DNA from: JAAZGD01 sp964383845
Lineage (GTDB): Bacteria > Bacillota > Clostridia > Peptostreptococcales > Anaerovoracaceae
NCBI GenBank assembly: GCA_964383845.1
Contig: CAYLIF010000002.1
Coordinates: 52,449 to 116,448, forward strand
Length of the DNA: 64,000 nt
Direction: 5' to 3'
A program made the translations under genes and the position numbers. The notes beneath the pieces are model-generated. The model was not told the DNA's origin. It saw only the letters and a list, made by a program, of their open reading frames with translations, and searched no databases. Below, piece after piece: positions 9,367 to 16,973 of this stretch (position 1 is the stretch's first letter; every line of letters starts with the position of its first letter).

Positions 9367-9393
9367 AGAATTTTTCTCTTTTAGATTGTTCAC

Positions 9394-10794
9394 TTATATA
9401 GTCCATAGCTCATCTAATGAAGGAACGTGGTTGGCTGGCATATATTGGGCTATACGAGACACATTCATTAAATGAGTATAAGTTAAATTTTCTGAAATAG
9501 AATTGTTACCCCAAGTACCACAGCCTAAAGTATTAGTTGGGTTTAAGCCGTTATAATAGCTGCCTCCTGCATTAAAAGAACTAATTTGATTGATTACAAA
9601 ACGTGAAACCGAAAGGTTCTCTGCTGCATATTCTATATTTTTCAAATTGTTGGAATGTAATGCCACTGTATGCCCTTTGCCTTCAACTTCTAGGTTCGCT
9701 TTGGCAATTTCTACGGCTTCAGCAAAATCTTGATATGGGTGTACTATAAGAACAGGGCACATTTTCTCTTTTGCCAATATCTCATCTGTTCCAAATCCAT
9801 CTCCTTGAACTACAATTAATTTACAAGCGGGAGGAACTGATATCCCTGCAATTTCTCCAATTTTCTCTGCAGATTGCCCCACTGCATGGCGGTTCATTGA
9901 GCCGTCAGGGAAAATTGCTTTTCTCAAAGCTTCTTTTGCCTGAACTTCCTTGACTACTAAGGATCCTTCTTTTGCAAAGATTTCTAAAATCTCCTCCATA
10001 TCATCATTTGGACAAATAACGCTTTGCTCTCCCGAGCAAATAATACCGTTGTCGAAAATTCGTCCTGCTATGATTTTAGAAATTGCTTCCTTATAATCCA
10101 CGCCTTTATCAATGATGCACTGGACATTTCCAGCACCAACCCCTAAGGCAGGTCTTCCCGAGCTATATGCAGCCTTAACCATTCCCATTCCACCAGTTGC
10201 AATAACCACATCACAAGATGCAATAAGATTCCTTGTATTGGCACGAGACTGTTGATCTAGAATTTGGATAAGATTATCTGGCATTCCCAATTTTTTAATA
10301 GCATTCCCCATGAGATTTACGGCTTCTGTGCTACACTTAATGGCTCTATGATGAGGGGTAATAATAATTGAATTCCCCGATTTTAAAGCAAACATTACGT
10401 TACTCATGGGGGTCACAATTGGGTTTGTACAAGGAGTAATTGCAGCAACTACACCCACTGGTTTAGCTACTGTTGTAATTCCAGTCTTGCTGTCTCTTTC
10501 TAAAATACCTCTAGATTTTTTGCCTTTTAAGCTATGCCAAATTATTTCTGATTTATTTTTATTCTTCGTGAATTTATCTTCTACATTCCCCATCTCTGTT
10601 TCTTCTACTGCCATTTCGGCAAGCATTTGAGCATTTTCATGAATTGCTTTACCTGCTGCCATAACGGCTCTGTCCACATCTTCTTGAGAAACTTTTTCGA
10701 ATTGTTCTTGAGCATCCCGGCCCCTTTTTACATAGCCATCTATATAGCTGCGGCTAATCTTTTCTTCTTCTGATAGGTTGATATTCTTTGTCAT
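9394..10794 (-). CDS. CoA-acylating aldehyde dehydrogenase (acyl-CoA reductase)
   Basis: 466 aa, aligned in style with EutE/PduP and the N-terminal half of AdhE rather than with ordinary aldehyde dehydrogenases. The catalytic Cys is in GIICSGEQS, the cofactor region is TPCTNPIVTPMSN, and VGAGNVQCIID is the typical AdhE-like block. Such enzymes interconvert an acyl-CoA and an aldehyde with NAD(P)H. There is no shell-targeting peptide and no microcompartment gene nearby. Next to an acyl-CoA ligase it could make a fatty aldehyde. AAGGAAGG precedes the ATG; the stop is adjacent to the ligase region. Confidence 0.85.
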   Translation of the reverse strand: MTKNINLSEEEKISRSYIDGYVKRGRDAQEQFEKVSQEDVDRAVMAAGKAIHENAQMLAEMAVEETEMGNVEDKFTKNKNKSEIIWHSLKGKKSRGILERDSKTGITTVAKPVGVVAAITPCTNPIVTPMSNVMFALKSGNSIIITPHHRAIKCSTEAVNLMGNAIKKLGMPDNLIQILDQQSRANTRNLIASCDVVIATGGMGMVKAAYSSGRPALGVGAGNVQCIIDKGVDYKEAISKIIAGRIFDNGIICSGEQSVICPNDDMEEILEIFAKEGSLVVKEVQAKEALRKAIFPDGSMNRHAVGQSAEKIGEIAGISVPPACKLIVVQGDGFGTDEILAKEKMCPVLIVHPYQDFAEAVEIAKANLEVEGKGHTVALHSNNLKNIEYAAENLSVSRFVINQISSFNAGGSYYNGLNPTNTLGCGTWGNNSISENLTYTHLMNVSRIAQYMPANHVPSLDELWTI

Positions 10795-10854
10795 TTTAAT
10801 TTCCTTCCTTTTGTTTGGCTTTAAATTAATAACTTCATGCCAACATAATTATTT

Positions 10855-13437
10855 TTATACATATTCCGCGGCGACCTCATTTTTTTTTCTTTTTTTGGGT
10901 AGTATTTTCCCCGACTCTAGCAGTTGTATGAAAAGAGTCACCAATTTAGGATCAAATTGTTTGCCTGACAAATTTATAAGCTCATCCTTTGCGTATTCAA
11001 CAGTATGAGGAGCCTTATAAGGCCTCAGGGATAACATGGCATCAAAACAATCTGCAATACATAGGATTCTTGCAGACAAAGGGATATCCTCGCCTGAAAT
11101 TCTCCTAGGGTAGCCATTTCCATTATACCACTCATGATGGCCAATAACTGCGGGGATTACGTAGTCTAATGAGGGCAGGTGTCTAATAATGCTTACGGAA
11201 TTTTCTACATGTCCTTGCATTACAAGGTATTCTTCCTTTGTTAAAGCTCCCGGTTTGTTTAATACAGATTCAGCAATGCCAATTTTTCCAATATCATGAA
11301 GCAGGGCAGCTTCTCTTATAATCTCAATAGTATCTTCACCTAAGTTCAATCCATAGGCTAATTCCGTCGAATAGTAGGCAACATTCTTGGAGTGATCAAA
11401 TGTATAATGGTCCTTGGCATCAATAGCTGCTGCAAGGGCATGTATTGTTGATTCATATTCTGAATAAATTTCCTGCCTATTAGTCTCTATGTTTTCTTCT
11501 GAGCCTCTATTGTTTTCTAAGCCACTAGCACTTAAGGCAATGTCATTTTTCCCACTTCTCTTAACTTTATAAACCGCTAATTCTGCATTATCCACTAATT
11601 CTTTTGTTGAAGTGGCAGTATATGGTATAGCAGAAATACCAATGCTCACTGTTAGGATTTTCATTGAGTAATCAGGAGAGGTTTTATTTAAATCCAAAAT
11701 TTTCTTTCGTATGTTTTGAGCAAGATTTTTAGCTGAAAGCATATCATATCCTGGCAGAATAGCAGCAAACTCTTTGCCTCCATATCTAGCAACTAGACCA
11801 TCTGAATTGACGCTAGCTTTAATAATATCTGCCACTCTCTTTAAAGCAAGGTCTCCCTCGCGGTTACCATAAAGCTGATTGTATAGCTTGAAATCGTCTA
11901 AATTTAAAATAACCAAAGCAAGAGAATTTTCCTTATTCTTTCTGTATTCAGAATCCAAGCTTTCATAAAAGCACTTACGGTTTAATAGCTTTGTCAAATC
12001 ATCAGTTCTTGCTTCCATAAAAGCCTTTTCATATAAACTCGAATTTTTAATAGCAATGGATCCTATAGCGTTAACAGATTCCAAAAAACTAATATCATCA
12101 TAGCTAAAACGAACATTTTTTTCTTTTGATGTAAGAAGAACCACACCAACTAAATTATCTTCTTCTGAAAGAGGCACAAAGCATTCAATTCCTAGATCTT
12201 TGAGAATACGCTTTTCCCCTTCCCACATAGAGCGATAATCAGGAAATCTTCTTAAATCCTCCATAAACAAACACTCTCGGCTCTTTTTTAGCTGCCTAAT
12301 TATAGGATTGTCAGATGACAAAGTTAGCTGAAAATTATCTAAAGGATTTTCTGCATGAACCATTGAATAAGACTTCCCATTTGTTGTTGAAATACAAACA
12401 TATGCATTTTTAACTCTCAAGGTGTTTTCAATAATGGCCACCAGTTCTTCCAAAATCTCGGAAATCTTAAGGGTTTTAGAAACAGAAACGCTAAAATCTT
12501 TAAGGTTCTCAGCCCTTATAATTTCATCTCTTATGAAGACACCATCTATAAATTTTTTAACCACATAGTAAACAGCTAGGGAAAATAAGGCAAAAGACAC
12601 AGCAATAAGCATTACTTTTTGCTGAGGTTCAAAAATTACAAATCTAGCCAAAAAATTATCTAGGGGAATTATCAAGTTTGAAAAAATAAAAATCGATAAA
12701 ATGGCAACTATTGCATAGCTGCTAGCTTTTGAAACCAAAAGGGTTAGCTTAAACAATCTTCTTCGATAGAGGGCGTAGAAGAGGCAAAAAACCATTACAA
12801 GACCAGAAGCAATATCTATTGGTATTCCCCTGAAGGCTGGCAACAAAAGAAGTGCATGACCTACAAAGATAGATATTATCCCCACAGAAACTGCAGTGAA
12901 CTGTTTTTTTCTGGCAACATCGTAGCGAAAGCAGTTAGCAATAAGCCAGAACATCTCTATAACCATCCCACCACAAAGTATAAACATAAAAATAACAGGC
13001 CATTTTATATCATATATGTAGCCTACATTGCCAAGGTCATCTATAACGGCTGTTGGCATAGTCACAAGAACCCCAGTGAAGGTATTAACCAAGCCTGCAA
13101 TTAAAACAAGAATTCCCCATAACTTATCTAAAGCTATAGGTTTGCTCCCAACAAAATCACGAACGAAAAGCATAAATGAATAGGTTAATAGTAACAGTCC
13201 CCACAGAGAAACATCAAACCAGAATTTCAGAGAGGGGGCGTAACCCATCCTCATGAAAAAAGATCCCCCAGTCCATAAGACTCCGCTTATAAGCATGAAA
13301 ATGAAGGCCTGAATGACCTTGGTTTTTTTTGCTGCCATAAATGCTAGAAGTAAAAAGCCATAACAAATAAGGGCAGTAATTGGAATGAAGACAAAACTGT
13401 TAATCAGAGTCTTCACCTCCCCAGTTAACCCACACAT
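10855..13437 (-). CDS. 7TM-GAF-GGDEF-HD-GYP signalling protein
   Basis: About 850 aa. The first 290 residues hold seven to nine membrane helices resembling the 7TM sensor found in histidine kinases. A GAF domain (about 310-465), a GGDEF domain (about 475-640) and a C-terminal HD-GYP domain (about 665-835) follow. The GGDEF motif reads YGGKEF: Lys replaces the metal-binding acidic residue, so cyclase activity is doubtful. HD-GYP is complete (HDIGKIG, HHEWYNGNGYP), so hydrolysis of cyclic dinucleotide is likely. The ATG at 13437 has AAGGAG touching it; a better ribosome site, GGAGGTGA at 13413-13420, points to a CTG (13407) or ATT (13404) start. It overlaps the GH3 gene. Confidence 0.88.
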   Translation of the reverse strand: MCGLTGEVKTLINSFVFIPITALICYGFLLLAFMAAKKTKVIQAFIFMLISGVLWTGGSFFMRMGYAPSLKFWFDVSLWGLLLLTYSFMLFVRDFVGSKPIALDKLWGILVLIAGLVNTFTGVLVTMPTAVIDDLGNVGYIYDIKWPVIFMFILCGGMVIEMFWLIANCFRYDVARKKQFTAVSVGIISIFVGHALLLLPAFRGIPIDIASGLVMVFCLFYALYRRRLFKLTLLVSKASSYAIVAILSIFIFSNLIIPLDNFLARFVIFEPQQKVMLIAVSFALFSLAVYYVVKKFIDGVFIRDEIIRAENLKDFSVSVSKTLKISEILEELVAIIENTLRVKNAYVCISTTNGKSYSMVHAENPLDNFQLTLSSDNPIIRQLKKSRECLFMEDLRRFPDYRSMWEGEKRILKDLGIECFVPLSEEDNLVGVVLLTSKEKNVRFSYDDISFLESVNAIGSIAIKNSSLYEKAFMEARTDDLTKLLNRKCFYESLDSEYRKNKENSLALVILNLDDFKLYNQLYGNREGDLALKRVADIIKASVNSDGLVARYGGKEFAAILPGYDMLSAKNLAQNIRKKILDLNKTSPDYSMKILTVSIGISAIPYTATSTKELVDNAELAVYKVKRSGKNDIALSASGLENNRGSEENIETNRQEIYSEYESTIHALAAAIDAKDHYTFDHSKNVAYYSTELAYGLNLGEDTIEIIREAALLHDIGKIGIAESVLNKPGALTKEEYLVMQGHVENSVSIIRHLPSLDYVIPAVIGHHEWYNGNGYPRRISGEDIPLSARILCIADCFDAMLSLRPYKAPHTVEYAKDELINLSGKQFDPKLVTLFIQLLESGKILPKKRKKNEVAAEYV

Positions 13438-15037
13438 CTCCTTGAATGTTGACTAAGTTTCTCACTTGCCCCGATTCGGGATTTACCTTGCGCATATTTC
13501 CCATAGCGCCCTTATTGTATTCCTGGAAAGTTCCACACTTTAAAATCGTTATTTCTAAGGGGTCCATTCCAAGTATTTTTTTCAAGTCATCATAGTCTTG
13601 ATCCAGGTATTTAAAGTATATGCTCAAATGATCCCTTAAAATCTCTTTGCTCATAGCACTGGTAGCCAAAGATTCTTTTTTCATCTCAACATAAAGATGC
13701 ATTTGTGGTTTGTTGTGATGATTAAACTCTTTAACAGCAATCCAATCTTCTATAGCCAGTCCAGATAGTTGAATAACATTTTCAATGGCACTTTGAGTTA
13801 TTCTTGTAAAACCTGCTATATCAATAATGTCAGGAGTTCTGTCTATATATTTAAATCGAGGTATTCTTGATTCCTCCATGGAATTCCCTTCAGATACGCA
13901 GCGGTACACATCTCCTACACGGTATCTCATAAAGGCTCCACCCTTAAGGACAGAAACCACTAATTCGTATTTTTCTCCTGATTCAACCTCATCCATTAAA
14001 CATGTGCTGAGTTTGTATGAAGGATCCAACTCACTCTTCGCAATTTCTTTTTCGGAAATAAATTCATAATAGCAAGCATCCGGGAAAAATACCATTCCAT
14101 CTCTTGCCCGGGTTTCTGTGCCAATTAAAGTAGGTTCTGTTCCAGCAAAAAGTTCCATGGGTCTAATACCCCACAGGTCTTCTAGTTCGTCTTTGTAACA
14201 GCAATTATCAGTGCCTGCAACCATGAAGCCCTTTAAGTGGAAGAGGTCCTTCGGTTTCATCTCTCTTCCTTCTTTTTTGCATCTTCTTTTTGCTTTCAGA
14301 TAACGGAAAACCATAGTTAAGGACATAGCTTTAGCTTTTTCCAATGGGGAGCTTTGGCCACCACTTACTAATTTAGAAAAACTCAAACTAATAAAATAAA
14401 GAACGCTACCTAAGCCAAAGAAATAATCTATTCCTTGAGTTGCCCCCATCTTAAATCCCTTTTTGTTTCTCTCAGTAAAATTAAGGGTTTCTGCTTCTTT
14501 TACAGAAGGTAGAAATTCGATGTCAATTTCTTTGTTAAGGGCTCTTGGAAACAATCCCGTAGCGTAGGGTAAAGGCGCTAAGCCATATAGGAAATGGTAA
14601 TTTGGAGAAATATCAAATGATCCCTTTTTCTTTCCTGAGGCTAAAATCAAGCAGGCCAATAGGTTGTTCCTAAATGTAGACAACATCTCCTTGGTATAGG
14701 GAGCCATTTTGATAGGAAACCTGCCGCCTTCCCAAGTTGTTTGAAGCCACAATACTGCATCACCAGGAAGCATTTCATTTTTTTTAAGTAAGAGAGTTTC
14801 TGCATAGTCCTGATAAGTTGTCAAAGGAAATTCTTCCCTGAATTCTTTAATTGACTGAGGGTTATATCCTCCTAGAAGAGATTTCCCTAGCTGGCTATCA
14901 CGAAAAGCCTCAATCTGTTCTTCCATGAGTCTTGTTTGAATCCTCATATAAGATGAAATGTCCAACTCAAGAAAGCCGCAATACTCTGCCCAGATTTCTT
15001 CCTGTGAATAATGTTTTAGTTTTTCCTCAAACCTCAT
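13400..15037 (-). CDS. GH3-family acyl-adenylate-forming enzyme
   Basis: 545 aa, matching the GH3 (auxin-responsive promoter) superfamily along its whole length. Typical features are the N-terminal stretch through LGGYNPQSIKEFREEFPLTT, the ELFAGTEPTLIGTE region, and the MRYRVGDVYRC segment near the C-terminal third. Plant GH3 enzymes adenylate jasmonate or indole acetate and join it to amino acids; bacterial members are largely uncharacterised. It should therefore activate a carboxylate. It lies 4 nt after the ICMT-like gene and its end contains the ribosome binding site of the HD-GYP gene. Family call is firm; substrate is unknown. Confidence 0.8.
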   Translation of the reverse strand: MRFEEKLKHYSQEEIWAEYCGFLELDISSYMRIQTRLMEEQIEAFRDSQLGKSLLGGYNPQSIKEFREEFPLTTYQDYAETLLLKKNEMLPGDAVLWLQTTWEGGRFPIKMAPYTKEMLSTFRNNLLACLILASGKKKGSFDISPNYHFLYGLAPLPYATGLFPRALNKEIDIEFLPSVKEAETLNFTERNKKGFKMGATQGIDYFFGLGSVLYFISLSFSKLVSGGQSSPLEKAKAMSLTMVFRYLKAKRRCKKEGREMKPKDLFHLKGFMVAGTDNCCYKDELEDLWGIRPMELFAGTEPTLIGTETRARDGMVFFPDACYYEFISEKEIAKSELDPSYKLSTCLMDEVESGEKYELVVSVLKGGAFMRYRVGDVYRCVSEGNSMEESRIPRFKYIDRTPDIIDIAGFTRITQSAIENVIQLSGLAIEDWIAVKEFNHHNKPQMHLYVEMKKESLATSAMSKEILRDHLSIYFKYLDQDYDDLKKILGMDPLEITILKCGTFQEYNKGAMGNMRKVNPESGQVRNLVNIQGDVWVNWGGEDSD

Positions 15038-15041
15038 GAAA

Positions 15042-15617
15042 CTATTTCTCTTTTCTTTTTGTTAGAAAGCTACGACTAATACTCGTTGCTGTAGGAATCA
15101 AAAAAGGTACACTCTTTTTATAGCCTTCATAGTCCTCAAAAACATTGGGAAAAGTCCACCGATCTTGCAAGAAAACATAAAGAAAATTACATACTATAAA
15201 CACAGCAACCATCAATATAGCTGCCGTACTTTGAATCCCTAGGGCTAAAAACATATAGGCACCTGTGAACCATAAAAGTCCAGGATGGCGACATAAAGCA
15301 TACATGCCTTGGTCACATACCTTTTTAGAATTATTGTCTGTTTCTGAAAGATATGTCTTACTAAAGGGAATTGCTACAAAAAGTGAGTAGCCCAAAAGCA
15401 AGAAAAATACACCCGAAATAATCAGTGCCATTATTTGTAATTTACTGCTTTCAAGAAAAACCTCTGATGATACAATCAACCAGCAGGTAGAAATTACGAG
15501 AATTAAAATGCCTATAAAAAACAGCAAGTCTAGGGGTTTCTTATTCCACTTAACCTGGTTTATATCATAGATACCAAAGAGTAAGAAGGAAAACAGTCCC
15601 ATAATGACTAATATCAT
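15042..15617 (-). CDS. Isoprenylcysteine/phospholipid methyltransferase-like membrane protein
   Basis: 191 aa with about five membrane helices. The C-terminal half carries the ICMT/PEMT-type signature: a conserved RHP (ALCRHPGLLWF), then a helix, then the acidic region EDYEGYKKSVPFLIP. Relatives methylate prenylcysteines, phospholipids or other membrane-embedded acceptors with SAM. The start is the ATG at 15617, with AAGGAGA 10 nt upstream; the in-frame TTG at 15626 lies too close to that site. It is the first gene of the acyl-chemistry train and is coupled to the GH3 gene. The acceptor is unknown. Confidence 0.65.
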   Translation of the reverse strand: MILVIMGLFSFLLFGIYDINQVKWNKKPLDLLFFIGILILVISTCWLIVSSEVFLESSKLQIMALIISGVFFLLLGYSLFVAIPFSKTYLSETDNNSKKVCDQGMYALCRHPGLLWFTGAYMFLALGIQSTAAILMVAVFIVCNFLYVFLQDRWTFPNVFEDYEGYKKSVPFLIPTATSISRSFLTKRKEK

Positions 15618-15654
15618 TTTGCGCAATTCTCCTTCTAATTCTTTGCTAGCTAAA

Positions 15655-15660
15655 ATTATA
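15655..15660 (-). promoter_or_regulatory. Candidate -10 box for the acyl-metabolism gene train
   Basis: On the minus strand a perfect TATAAT lies about 38 nt before the ATG at 15617. There is no convincing -35 hexamer at 16-18 bp (AAAGTC at 17 bp), so the promoter may need an activator. It is the only good -10 in the gap after the flavodiiron gene. Confidence 0.35.
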
Positions 15661-15735
15661 ATATGACTGACCTTTATGACTTTCTTAAAAAGTTCTATTA
15701 TGGGAAATCATAACACTTTTATAGGCTTTTTTCAA

Positions 15736-16920
15736 TTATTTTGTTAAGCTCTTGCCAAAGGCTATTGCCTCATCCTCTTGCTCTTTTCCTGGAACCCACA
15801 TGGTTCTTAGGTTCTCCTCAATTACCTCAAATCCGGCATCCTCAATTTTTTCAGCCAACACCTTTTGAGCCTCTCCGCTCCATCCATAAGATCCAAAAGT
15901 AGCTGCTTTTTTCCCTTTAAACTTCATAGCTTTTGCTAAGTGAATGAAACCAATCATGCTAGGCATAGCGCTGTTGTAAAAAGTGGGGGACCCTAGGACA
16001 ACTGTTTTAGATTTGAAAATTTCTGTTATTAAATCATTTTCATCGCTTTTAGTTATATTGAATGCCTTAACAACCACGTCGGGGTCCTCTAGGCTAACAC
16101 CTTCCGCAATTTTTTCAGCAAGTCTTTTAGTGCTATTCCACATTGTGTCGTAAATAATAGTTATTTGGTTTTCTTGGTAATCAGCTGCCCATTCACTATA
16201 CTTCTCAACTATTTGCATAGGGTTATCTCTCCAAATAACTCCATGGCTAGTTGCAATTATGTCTATGGTTAGATTTAGCGCCATTATTTCTTCTAGTTTT
16301 TTGCGGAGCATAGGGTTGAAAGGATTTAATATATTGGCAAAATATTTCATAGCCTCTTGCATCAAAACACATTGATCCACCAGATCATTGAATAACCCTT
16401 CATTAGCATAATGCTGACCAAAAGCATCATTGCTAAATAAAATATTATCCCCCGTAAGATAAGAAGCCATGCTATCTGGCCAATGCAGCATCTGCATCTC
16501 TACAAAAATTAATTTTTTGCCGTTTCCAAGATCTAAACTGTCACCTGTCTTTACAACATGGAAATCCCAATCTTGTTTATACTGCCCTTTCAGACTTTTA
16601 ACAGCATTGGCTGAGCAGTAGATAGGGGTGTTGGGAATTTTTTCCATCAACGCTGGTAGGGATCCGCTGTGATCAACCTCTCCATGGTTCATTACGATAT
16701 AATCAATTTTAGAAAGATCAATTTCTGACTCTAGGTTAGTTACAAACTCGTCAGCAAAAGGCAACCAAACTCCATCCATAAGGACTGTTTTCTCTTCCTC
16801 AATTAAATATGAGTTGTATGTTGAGCCATGGTGGGTTGAATATTCGTTACCGTGAAAAGCTTCTAACTCCCAATCAATTTTACCAACCCATGAAACGTTA
16901 TTTTTTACTAGTTTTCTCAT
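15736..16920 (-). CDS. fprA: A-type flavodiiron protein
   Basis: 394 aa. An N-terminal metallo-beta-lactamase-like diiron domain (about 1-250) carries the ligand motif NHGEVDHSG and downstream His/Asp ligands (MLHWPDSM, TSHGVIWRD). A C-terminal flavodoxin domain begins near ITIIYDTMWNSTKRLAE with its FMN loop. Flavodiiron proteins reduce oxygen to water or nitric oxide to nitrous oxide and protect strict anaerobes. AAGGAGAAG precedes the ATG. It follows the class II ribonucleotide reductase by 53 nt; no rubredoxin is fused or adjacent, so the electron donor is encoded elsewhere. Confidence 0.92.
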   Translation of the reverse strand: MRKLVKNNVSWVGKIDWELEAFHGNEYSTHHGSTYNSYLIEEEKTVLMDGVWLPFADEFVTNLESEIDLSKIDYIVMNHGEVDHSGSLPALMEKIPNTPIYCSANAVKSLKGQYKQDWDFHVVKTGDSLDLGNGKKLIFVEMQMLHWPDSMASYLTGDNILFSNDAFGQHYANEGLFNDLVDQCVLMQEAMKYFANILNPFNPMLRKKLEEIMALNLTIDIIATSHGVIWRDNPMQIVEKYSEWAADYQENQITIIYDTMWNSTKRLAEKIAEGVSLEDPDVVVKAFNITKSDENDLITEIFKSKTVVLGSPTFYNSAMPSMIGFIHLAKAMKFKGKKAATFGSYGWSGEAQKVLAEKIEDAGFEVIEENLRTMWVPGKEQEDEAIAFGKSLTK

Positions 16921-16973
16921 TTTTCTTCTCCTTATTATTCGTCTTTATCTGAATTTCTAACTATTTAATACTA

